Source: Actinomadura craniellae (GTDB taxonomy: Bacteria; Actinomycetota; Actinomycetes; Streptosporangiales; Streptosporangiaceae). Taken from it: a DNA stretch of 64,000 nt. The stretch spans positions 62,001 to 126,000 of the forward strand of contig NZ_QLYX01000008.1 of assembly GCF_003289645.1 (NCBI RefSeq). Direction: 5' to 3'. The position numbers and the translations under genes are program-made. Positions 46,711-53,281 of this stretch are shown one piece after another (within the stretch, counting starts at the first letter, position 1; the number at the start of each line of letters is the position of its first letter). The notes beneath the pieces are model-generated. The model ran no database searches, had not been told where the DNA came from, and saw only the letters and a program-made list of their open reading frames with translations.

Positions 46711-46895
46711 CATCCATCCTCGGTCTGGTACAGACAGCAGGATAAGGAGATCATTCGCGAACTCACGGAATGCTTTCCATGAATGAAAAACATGGTCAAG
46801 GACGGTTGATCTCAACTGCGATAAAGACGACGACCGGCCCTGCGGGGAAGGCCCGCAGGGTCTTCAGCCCGTGGCGCTGCCCGCCGAGAGCGGGA

Positions 46896-47411
46896 TCAGC
46901 GGAACAGGGCCTCGTGCAGGCCCTGCCACGACGCCTCCGGGCAGTGGGCCGGCACGTCACCAGGCTCGACCCAGCCGGCCTCGTCGCACTCGAAGCCAGG
47001 CCGGGGCCGGATGGGGGTTCCCCGCCGCTCCAGCCGCGCGGCGTAGAACGCCTGGAACGTCCGTGCCGGGTAGCGGTGGCCGGCCGGCGGGTCGGCCAGC
47101 AGGGTGATCCGCTGTCCGCCGAGCAGTGCCAGCCGCTCGGCCGCCAGTTCGAACCCGGTCTCCTCTGCGAGCTCACGGGCCGCGGCGGCCCTCGGATCCT
47201 CGCCGGGCTCCACGTGGCCGCCGGGCACGTCCCAGCCGCGGCCGGGCCGGTCCACGTGGGTCAGCAGCGTGCGGCCGGCCCCGTCCACCACGAACGCGAA
47301 GGCCGAGGTGACGGTGTAGCCGCCGGGAAGGGCATCGGCCAGCAGCAGGTCCACCCGGTGCGGGACGGAGATCCAGGGGACGGTCCGCGTGTCGATCACG
47401 GTCGCTGCCAT
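46896..47411 (-). CDS. Nudix hydrolase
   Basis: The 171-aa protein has an intact Nudix box, GGHVEPGEDPRAAAARELAE followed by ETGFEL near residues 68-93. Nudix enzymes hydrolyse nucleoside diphosphate derivatives. Substrate unknown; the extra N-terminal part (IDTRTVPWISVPHRVDLLL) may bind a substrate. It has no adjacent partner that indicates the role. Confidence 0.88.
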   Translation of the reverse strand: MAATVIDTRTVPWISVPHRVDLLLADALPGGYTVTSAFAFVVDGAGRTLLTHVDRPGRGWDVPGGHVEPGEDPRAAAARELAEETGFELAAERLALLGGQRITLLADPPAGHRYPARTFQAFYAARLERRGTPIRPRPGFECDEAGWVEPGDVPAHCPEASWQGLHEALFR

Positions 47412-47452
47412 GCCCGCATCATTGCAGGCCACGGTGTTTCCCGGCCCTCGGG

Positions 47453-48532
47453 TCAGGCACCGCATTTGCGCATCCACTTCGCGCCGGCCCGCACGTGGGC
47501 CGTGTCCAGGTAGTCGACCCCGGCGATCCGCTGGGCCTCCCACCATTCCTCCTGGAGCTGCCTTTCGCACCCCTGCCAGCCGGGCTTCCACGCGCACAGC
47601 TTGAAGCCGCCGGGATCCTTGTGGTCGCGCTTGCGGCCGTCCGGACCCTCCACGAACCGGACCTTGAGCCCGGCGTCGTGCGCCTTCTGGACGAACTCGT
47701 TCAGCAGGCGCTGCTCCTCGTCGCTGATCCGGTGGTCGCCGTCGCGGTCCGCGCACTGCCGGTACGAGCCGTTCAGCATGCTGACACCCCGCGCGTACGC
47801 GGGGTCGTACTCGGGGCTGGCGGGATCGACCCGTGGCGGCAGCGTGCAGCCCGGCCCGGGGGCGATGTAGAAGGTGACGTTCGGCGGCTGTTTCCCGATG
47901 ACCGCGCCGGGGGTGTCGCCCGGCATCAGTAGCTGGACTCCCGGTGGCAGGTCCCGGGTCTGCTCGATGATCTTCTGGTAAGTCGTCTCGTCGCCCTTCT
48001 TGATCTCCAGGAGGATGACGAACGGCTTGTCGCGGCCCCGGTAGACCTGCCCGCCGTTGGCGGCGGCCCGGGCGATCAGCGGCTCCACGTACGTCTTGCG
48101 CAGCGTGCCGCGCGAACCGCCGTCGGCCTGGTGCTGCAGGTGGAGTTCGCCGTCGTCGCCGACCCAGATGTCGGCCTCGATGCTCGTCGCCCCGTGGTCG
48201 AGCGCGTCCTGGAGCGGGCGGTCGTTCTCGTAGTCGTTGTGCGCGTGCAGGCCCTCGACCCACTCGGTCTCGTCCCCGGGCGTGCAGGTCGGCTTCGGGA
48301 TCGGGGGGCGTGCGGGTGAGCGGCCGGGTGAGGGGACGGGGGTGGGGGCCGCCGCGGGCGGGGCGGGACGGCCCGGGCAGCTCTCCCCGAGGACGGCGCA
48401 TATCGCGGACTCGCAGGCCGCCGTCACCCGAGCGCCGACGTCGCTGGTGGCGACCGCGCCCGTGACCGCGGCGATGATCAGCACGACGCCGAGGTAGCCG
48501 AGGGCGCCTTCGCCGCGTTCGGCTCGGCTCAT
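47453..48532 (-). CDS. Secreted PI-PLC/glycerophosphodiesterase-like protein
   Basis: The 359-aa protein begins with a pilin-like hydrophobic N-terminus (RGEGALGYLGVVLIIAAVTG), then a Pro-rich linker, and a TIM-barrel-like domain from about residue 90: HAHNDYENDRPLQDALDHG, SIEADIWVG, LHLQHQ and VILLEIKKG are the catalytic histidine and acidic motifs of the phosphodiesterase superfamily (AIM6-like group). It may cleave phosphodiesters of lipids or teichoic acids. AAGGAGG precedes the ATG at 48532. Confidence 0.75.
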   Translation of the reverse strand: MSRAERGEGALGYLGVVLIIAAVTGAVATSDVGARVTAACESAICAVLGESCPGRPAPPAAAPTPVPSPGRSPARPPIPKPTCTPGDETEWVEGLHAHNDYENDRPLQDALDHGATSIEADIWVGDDGELHLQHQADGGSRGTLRKTYVEPLIARAAANGGQVYRGRDKPFVILLEIKKGDETTYQKIIEQTRDLPPGVQLLMPGDTPGAVIGKQPPNVTFYIAPGPGCTLPPRVDPASPEYDPAYARGVSMLNGSYRQCADRDGDHRISDEEQRLLNEFVQKAHDAGLKVRFVEGPDGRKRDHKDPGGFKLCAWKPGWQGCERQLQEEWWEAQRIAGVDYLDTAHVRAGAKWMRKCGA

Positions 48533-48793
48533 GCGCCCTCCTTCGGGCCTCAGCCGGCGGGATGGTCCTGATCTGGCGGCCCGCACGGCCGTACGGGCTC
48601 CGGGTGGGAGCACAATCTCCCCCGAGACCGGAGCCGTCCGGAAGGGCCCTCGGACCTAACCGCGCACGCTGGGAGGACCCGGGTCCGGGCCACGCCCTTG
48701 CCGGGAAGATCCTTGTTGTTCGCGTATATTCCAGATCTCGCATTCGGCGGGCACGAGGCTCATCCGAGAGAACAGCCGACGACCGGGGTGACC
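48533..48793. promoter_or_regulatory. Divergent intergenic region
   Basis: These 261 bases hold promoters for the phosphodiesterase-like gene and for the small gene at 48794. A stretch TTGTTGTTCGCGTATATTCC lies about 80 bases before the latter. No gene seen. Confidence 0.4.
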
Positions 48794-49045
48794 ATGGCCG
48801 ACGATGAGGAACCGATCGCGATCGGCGAGGCGCTGGCGGGGATCAAGGTACTGCCCCTGCTGGAGGGGTGGACCGCACTGGCCGCGATAGTCCTGGTGAA
48901 GTGCATCGACGAGGAGGGGCGCCCGAGCTGGGCGTTCCGGACGACCGACGGGCTGAACGACGAGGAACTGCTGGGCGCCCTGACGGTCAGGACGGACATG
49001 CTCCGCCGCGACCTGCTGGCGTCCTACTACGACCAGGACGAGTGA
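48794..49045 (+). CDS. Small hypothetical protein
   Basis: The 83-aa protein reads as one acidic domain (IAIGEALAGIKVLPLLEGWTAL, IDEEGRPSWAFRTTDGLNDEELLGAL). It resembles short uncharacterised actinobacterial proteins. GGGGTG precedes the ATG. It ends 12 bases from the stop of the facing oxidoreductase gene. Confidence 0.65.
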   Translation: MADDEEPIAIGEALAGIKVLPLLEGWTALAAIVLVKCIDEEGRPSWAFRTTDGLNDEELLGALTVRTDMLRRDLLASYYDQDE

Positions 49046-49060
49046 AACCCCAGGGGTTCA
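49043..49060. terminator. Tiny hairpin between overlapping convergent stops
   Basis: TGAAACCCCAGGGGTTCA contains both stop codons, with AACCCC and GGGGTT pairing around one base. Too short to be confident of function. Confidence 0.25.
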
Positions 49061-50026
49061 CCCGGCGGTCTCCCGGAGCTGGGGCAGGACCTTGGCGCCG
49101 AAGGCCTCGATAAAGGTGGCCTGCTCCTGGCCCACGTGGTGCAGGTAGATCTGGTCGAAGCCGAGTTCCGCGTACCCGTGCAGCAGCGCGGCGTGCCGGC
49201 CCAGGTCGGCCGAGACGTCGACGACCTCGCCGACCCGCTCGGGGGTGACGTGTTCGGAGACACCGTCGAAGTGGTCGGTCATCTCCAGGTCCCAGCAGAC
49301 CGGTGGGGAGAACACGTTGCCACGCCACTGGTCGTGCGCGATCAGGGCGGCCTGGTCCTCCTCGGGTGCCCAGCTCAGGTGCACCTGGAGGGCGAGTTCG
49401 CCGCGGCCGCCGGCATCGCGGTAGGCGTCGATGATCCGGCGGAGGGTGTCGTGCGGGGCGTTCACCGTGATGAGGCCGTCGGCCCACCCGGCGCACCAGC
49501 CGGCGGTTTCGGGGCTCACCGCGGCGCCGACCAGGCGGGGCGGGTCGGCGGGGCGGGTCCACAGCCGGGCCCGGTCGACGGTCACCAGGCCGTCGTGGCT
49601 GACCTCCTGGCCGTCCAGCAGGGCGCGGATCACCTCGACGCACTCGCGCAGCCGGTGGTTGCGCACCTCCTTGCGGGGCCAGCGGTCGCCGGTGATGTGC
49701 TCGTTGCTGGCCTCCCCGCTGCCCAGCGCCGTCCAGAACCGGCCGGGGTACATGGCGGCGAGGGTGCCGATCGCCTGCGCGACGATCGCGGGGTGGTAGC
49801 GCTGGCCGGGCGCGTTGACGACGCCGAACGGCAGCTCGGTGGCCTGCATCGCGGCGCCCAGCCAGGCCCAGGCGAAGCCGGACTGCCCCTGCCGGGCACT
49901 CCAGGGGGAGAAATGGTCGGAGCACATGGCCGCGGCGAATCCGGCCTGCTCGGCGTGGATCACCGCGGCCAGCAGCTCGCGCGGGTGGATCTGTTCGTGC
50001 GAGGCGTGGAAGCCGTAGACCGTCAT
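49058..50026 (-). CDS. LLM-class (F420/FMN-dependent) oxidoreductase, TIGR03885-like
   Basis: The 322-aa flavin- or F420-binding TIM-barrel protein has TVYGFHASHEQIHPRELL, CSDHFSPWSARQGQSGFAWAW and ALGSGEASNEHITG, which fit the luciferase-like monooxygenase family, TIGR03885 subgroup. Many actinobacterial members use F420. Substrate unknown. Weak ribosome site before ATG at 50026. Confidence 0.85.
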   Translation of the reverse strand: MTVYGFHASHEQIHPRELLAAVIHAEQAGFAAAMCSDHFSPWSARQGQSGFAWAWLGAAMQATELPFGVVNAPGQRYHPAIVAQAIGTLAAMYPGRFWTALGSGEASNEHITGDRWPRKEVRNHRLRECVEVIRALLDGQEVSHDGLVTVDRARLWTRPADPPRLVGAAVSPETAGWCAGWADGLITVNAPHDTLRRIIDAYRDAGGRGELALQVHLSWAPEEDQAALIAHDQWRGNVFSPPVCWDLEMTDHFDGVSEHVTPERVGEVVDVSADLGRHAALLHGYAELGFDQIYLHHVGQEQATFIEAFGAKVLPQLRETAG

Positions 50027-50055
50027 GCGGCCGTCCGTACCCGCCGTCCCGTGGC

Positions 50056-50169
50056 CTATCCTGCGCGCTGCGTGAGGCTGAACCAGTGGCCCGAGTCGTC
50101 GGTCTCCAGGACGCCGATGCCCAGCGCGCCCTTGCCGACCAGTGTGCGCAGGAGGGCGGCCGCCGTCAT
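50056..50169 (-). CDS. Very short open frame, possible small protein
   Basis: A 37-aa frame (AALLRTLVGKGALGIGVLE...) has AGGAG 9 bases before its ATG and ends just before the oxidoreductase start. It could be a real small protein or a remnant of a larger gene. The mixed hydrophobic and polar sequence WFSLTQRAG does not match a family I know. Confidence 0.35.
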   Translation of the reverse strand: MTAAALLRTLVGKGALGIGVLETDDSGHWFSLTQRAG

Positions 50170-50473
50170 ATGGGCATTCTCCTGCCTCTCGCGGGAAATT
50201 CCGTCCTTGTGGTCCCATGAGTCACTGATATGTCATCAGTGGTTGCTCTCAGTTCGTTCCGGTCGATTCGACCTGGGCCGACTGACAGGTGTCACCGATA
50301 AAGTGATCACTGTTGAAAAGTCGTCGCAGGTGAACGGGGGCACTTACGGTCGAAGAAAAGCAGCCGAACGACGTGAGCCGATTAGCCATGTTGCTAATCG
50401 CCCCCTTCACATTGACGACCCGGCCATGCACACTTGGAAGCACGGGAGGGGCTACCGGAAGAGGGGACACAAG
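50170..50473. promoter_or_regulatory. Palindrome-rich region upstream of a cyclase-fold gene
   Basis: This region is AT-richer than its surroundings and contains CACTGAT-5-ATCAGTG (50223-50241), the exact palindrome AGTGATCACT (50302-50311) and CGATTAGC-6-GCTAATCG (50379-50400). Two of the three share a CAGTGAT-like half-site. They are good candidates for regulator binding. Confidence 0.5.
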
Positions 50474-51109
50474 GTGGCCGGCTCAGTTGAGCTCATCTAC
50501 CGCCTGCTCATGGCGGTGGACGTGGAAAATCATCCGGACCGGGAGGTGCGCGAGCAGCTTCAGGTACACGAGGACCTCAGTGCCGTGCTGGACGCGGCGG
50601 CCGAGCAGGTGGGGCTGGACCGCCCCCGGTGGGAAAAGCAGAAAAGGGGAGACGGCGAGCTCGCCATTCTGCCGGAGGAGGTCGGCGTCGCGGTCGTCGG
50701 CGACTTCGTCTCCGCGCTGGAGGAGCGGATCGCCGAGATCAACGCCGCCCGGCCGGTCCGGCCGTGGCTGCGGATCAGGCTGGCGATCCACCATGGCACC
50801 CTGACTCCGGGCCCGTTCGGCCCGGCCGGGGACGCGCCGATCGTGATCAGCAGGCTGCTGGCCGCTCCGCCGGTGCACCGCCTGCTGCGGGAGCGCGAGG
50901 ATCTCGACGTCGCGCTGGTCGTCTCCAGCACGATCTACCGGAACGTGATCAAGACGGGGTTCTGCTCGCTGGACCCGCGGCACTTCGCGCCGATGCAGAC
51001 GACGATCAAACGAGTTCAGTACCACGGTTTCACTTACCGTCCGCCACTGCGGAAATCAAAGGGCACCACGTCGGAGGGGGCCGAAATAATCGTTTTCAAT
51101 GCGAGTTAG
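50474..51109 (+). CDS. Nucleotidyl-cyclase-fold protein, stand-alone
   Basis: The 211-aa protein has the fold signature of class III cyclases: first metal Asp D16 in LLMAVDVENH, second D60 in KRGDGELAI, central beta strands IRLAIHHGTL and helix segment APIVISRLL with R127. The transition-state Asn of true cyclases (usually N-x-x-x-R) is absent; the corresponding position is Ile. It is soluble and has no receiver or sensor domain. GAGGGG precedes the GTG at 50474. It might make a cyclic nucleotide or only bind nucleotides. Its 3' end overlaps the facing DUF397 gene by 54 bases. Confidence 0.7.
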   Translation: MAGSVELIYRLLMAVDVENHPDREVREQLQVHEDLSAVLDAAAEQVGLDRPRWEKQKRGDGELAILPEEVGVAVVGDFVSALEERIAEINAARPVRPWLRIRLAIHHGTLTPGPFGPAGDAPIVISRLLAAPPVHRLLREREDLDVALVVSSTIYRNVIKTGFCSLDPRHFAPMQTTIKRVQYHGFTYRPPLRKSKGTTSEGAEIIVFNAS

Positions 51110-51271
51110 AAAGCTTTCCCATTCCTGGGCGGTCAGGGTGATGTGCGTGCTGGGGCGCTTGGAATCGCGGATGAGCACAAGGCCGGGCGGCCGGGCGACT
51201 TCCACACATGACTCCTCCTCTCCACCGCTCAACGAACTCTTTCGCCAGGTGAGCGGTCGTGGCTCGGGCAC
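51056..51271 (-). CDS. DUF397 small protein
   Basis: The 71-aa protein has the DUF397 pattern: LTWRKSSLSGGEEESCVEVA, ending in ITLTAQEWESFLTRI. Such proteins pair with Scr1/WhiJ-type regulators. GTG at 51271 has GGAGG 5 bases upstream; a longer start at 51352 is unnecessary. It overlaps the facing cyclase-fold gene. The nearby Scr1 gene (51487-52344) is the likely partner. Confidence 0.85.
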   Translation of the reverse strand: MPEPRPLTWRKSSLSGGEEESCVEVARPPGLVLIRDSKRPSTHITLTAQEWESFLTRIENDYFGPLRRGAL

Positions 51272-51486
51272 GCAGGCCTCCCTCCCGGGGAGACTGGGTA
51301 CGCCGCCCCGAAATCCCATGGCCACGGCGTTGAACTCGCTGTCACAGGGCACAGCGGAGCGGGGTCGCCTGCGACCTTAACGAGGATCTGTCAGGTGCAG
51401 TGTAAACGCGGGCAGTGGATCGGACCACGGAGGGCCGCGTGTGATGGAGTGCCCGCAACCGTTCTTTTCGGGCCGTCCCCGTCGGG

Positions 51487-52344
51487 TCAGATTTCGTCGG
51501 CCAGCCTGCTCAGCAGCACCGCGGAGCCCTCGGGGCGCAGGGAAACCCGCCGCAGGTCCTCGAAGACCTCACGGTAGTGCGTCACCTCGTCGTGAAGGTC
51601 GCGGGTGGTGACGCTGCCTCGTTCGCTCTCCAGCGACAGCACGTCGTCGTCTTCCGGATCGGGGAACTCGATGATGGTGAAGGCCCCGCCCAATCCCATG
51701 TGCGCGCCGGCGGTGAAGGGAACGACCTCGATCGTCACATGCGGCAGTGAGGCGAGTTCCACGAGCCGGCGGATCTGGTTGCGCATGACGTTTTGCCCGC
51801 CCACGTGACGGTGGACCACCGCTTCGTCGATGACGAAGTAGAACTGCGGTGGATCGGGCTGCTCCAGCAGTTCCTGGCGGCGCATGCGGACCTCGATGAG
51901 CTGTTCGGACCTGCTGCGGTTCTCCGGCCTGAGCAGCCCGTGGGTGATCGCTTCGGCGTAGTCGGAGGTCTGCAGCAGGCCCGGCACGACCAGTGGCTGG
52001 AAGTGCCGCAGGATGGAGGCCGCCGACTCGTAGCCGATCATGTCCGTGTAGGGCTGGCTGAGCGCCTTGCGGTAGGAGCTCCACCAGGCCCGCTCGCGGG
52101 CGGATCGGGCGAGGGCCACGATCTCCGTGATGCGCTCGTCGGCCACCCCGTAGTGGGCGAGCAGCGCCCGCAGGTCGGTCGTGGAAATTCCCACCGTTCC
52201 GGCTTCAATTCGGATGACTTTGCTCAACGACCATTCCAGGGCGGTGGCGACCTGCTCCTGGGTCTGGCTGGAGTTCTCCCGTGCCTTGCGCAACTCGGCC
52301 CGCAGTCGCCGCTGATGGACAGTCGGGCTCTGGGTGGCAGCCAC
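51487..52344 (-). CDS. Scr1-type XRE helix-turn-helix regulator with DUF5753
   Basis: The 285-aa regulator has an N-terminal XRE domain (LRAELRKARENSSQTQEQVATALEWSLSKVIRIEAG) and a C-terminal DUF5753 domain (ALSQPYTDMIGYESAASILRHFQPLVVPGLLQT, MRRQELLE, IDEAVVHRHVGG). In Streptomyces the related WhiJ and BldB systems control differentiation together with DUF397 or AbaA-like partners. GAGGAG lies 8 bases before GTG at 52344. The pairing with 51056-51271 on the same strand and the upstream TGCCAG repeats fit an autoregulated module. Confidence 0.92.
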   Translation of the reverse strand: MAATQSPTVHQRRLRAELRKARENSSQTQEQVATALEWSLSKVIRIEAGTVGISTTDLRALLAHYGVADERITEIVALARSARERAWWSSYRKALSQPYTDMIGYESAASILRHFQPLVVPGLLQTSDYAEAITHGLLRPENRSRSEQLIEVRMRRQELLEQPDPPQFYFVIDEAVVHRHVGGQNVMRNQIRRLVELASLPHVTIEVVPFTAGAHMGLGGAFTIIEFPDPEDDDVLSLESERGSVTTRDLHDEVTHYREVFEDLRRVSLRPEGSAVLLSRLADEI

Positions 52345-52734
52345 GTGTCGAACTCCTCGCCATTGAAGATGACCGTATAGGGTGTCGGGGTCTCAACCGA
52401 AACCTGGCGCACGAGTATATTGCCAGGTGGCCGTTAGGTCGCTGGCCAACCGCCTAGTGCCAGACGACAGGTTTCATAGTGCCAGATACTGGGGCTCGAT
52501 TGACGTTTTCCAGAGGCGCTGCGGGGAGGCATGTGGGCCGGCCGGGCGAGTTCACGTCCGGTCCATGACCGAACGTGCGTGATCGCCCAGGTTTTATGGC
52601 AAATCCGGGGTGTTCTCGCGAGGCCGGTGCCCATTAGGACGTCGTTCCGGCGCGGATTAGTTCCCCGCAATCCCGACAATCAATGATCCCGCGAACGTCC
52701 CACGGGGCGATTCCGGTCGGTATGGTGCTGGGTT
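52345..52734. promoter_or_regulatory. Upstream region of the Scr1-type regulator
   Basis: These 390 bases contain no clear gene. TGCCAG occurs at 52421-52426, 52458-52463 and 52480-52485; the last two lie within identical 10-mers TAGTGCCAGA (52455-52464 and 52477-52486), 22 bases apart, about two helical turns. A candidate for binding of the Scr1 protein to its own promoter. Confidence 0.4.
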
Positions 52735-53193
52735 GTGAGCGGTCGACATCGGGCGAACCGGACTCCCGTGCCCCATCGTGGCGGGATGCGGGCCGCCGTG
52801 GCCGCATGCCTGGAGCGCGCCGGCCTCGGCCGGTTCGCCGCCGTGCTCGTCGGCGGCGCGGTGCTGTGCGGCACCGCCCTGGCCGGCGGCGGCGTGCTGG
52901 CGGGCGACCGGTCCTCCGCACCCCAGCCGCACCGGGCCGCGGCCCCCGCCCACGCGCCCGCCTCCCCCACCCCGCAGCCGAGCACCACGCCCACCGCCAC
53001 ACCGCGCCGCACCCCCAAGGCCCGCCCGGCCAAGCGGCGGCCCGCGGCCGCACCGGCCCGGCCGCACGCGGCACCGCCCCGGGCCCGCGCACCGCGGCGC
53101 ACCGACCGCTCCACGCGCCGGCTGCGCGAGTACCGGGAACGCTACGAGCGCCGGTACCGCTGGTGGCGCTACTACTACCGGTACCGCCGCTGA
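52735..53193 (+). CDS. Membrane-anchored Ala/Pro-rich protein with Arg/Tyr/Trp C-terminus
   Basis: The 152-aa protein has a basic N-terminus, one hydrophobic segment (AAVLVGGAVLCGTALAGGGVL), a long Ala/Pro/Thr/Arg-rich region with repeated TP pairs, and a peculiar C-terminus RYRWWRYYYRYRR. It is probably exported and anchored, with the tail outside. Weak ribosome site before GTG at 52735. No family recognised. Confidence 0.55.
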   Translation: MSGRHRANRTPVPHRGGMRAAVAACLERAGLGRFAAVLVGGAVLCGTALAGGGVLAGDRSSAPQPHRAAAPAHAPASPTPQPSTTPTATPRRTPKARPAKRRPAAAPARPHAAPPRARAPRRTDRSTRRLREYRERYERRYRWWRYYYRYRR

Positions 53194-53205
53194 CCGCGCC
53201 GGGCC

Positions 53206-53277
53206 GCCGGAGGTCCTCCGACCCGCGGCCGGGTAGAGGTGCTGCTCCTCGGCCACGGAGACGCCGGAGGTCCTCCG
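53206..53277. repeat. Two copies of a 15-base self-complementary sequence
   Basis: GCCGGAGGTCCTCCG occurs at 53206-53220 and 53263-53277. Its centre GGAGG-T-CCTCC can fold on itself. Both copies lie in the gap between converging genes, the second 4 bases from the CoA ligase stop, and may help termination. Confidence 0.6.
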
Positions 53278-53281
53278 CCCG

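Noticed and set aside
50474-51271. Pycsar-like anti-phage system
   Set aside because: A cyclase-fold protein is present, but no TIR or transmembrane cyclic-nucleotide effector gene is adjacent and the catalytic Asn is missing.
52305-52412. Short minus-strand frame overlapping the Scr1 start
   Set aside because: It reads out of frame into the Scr1 gene, lacks a family match, and its C-terminal part is a shadow of the regulator.
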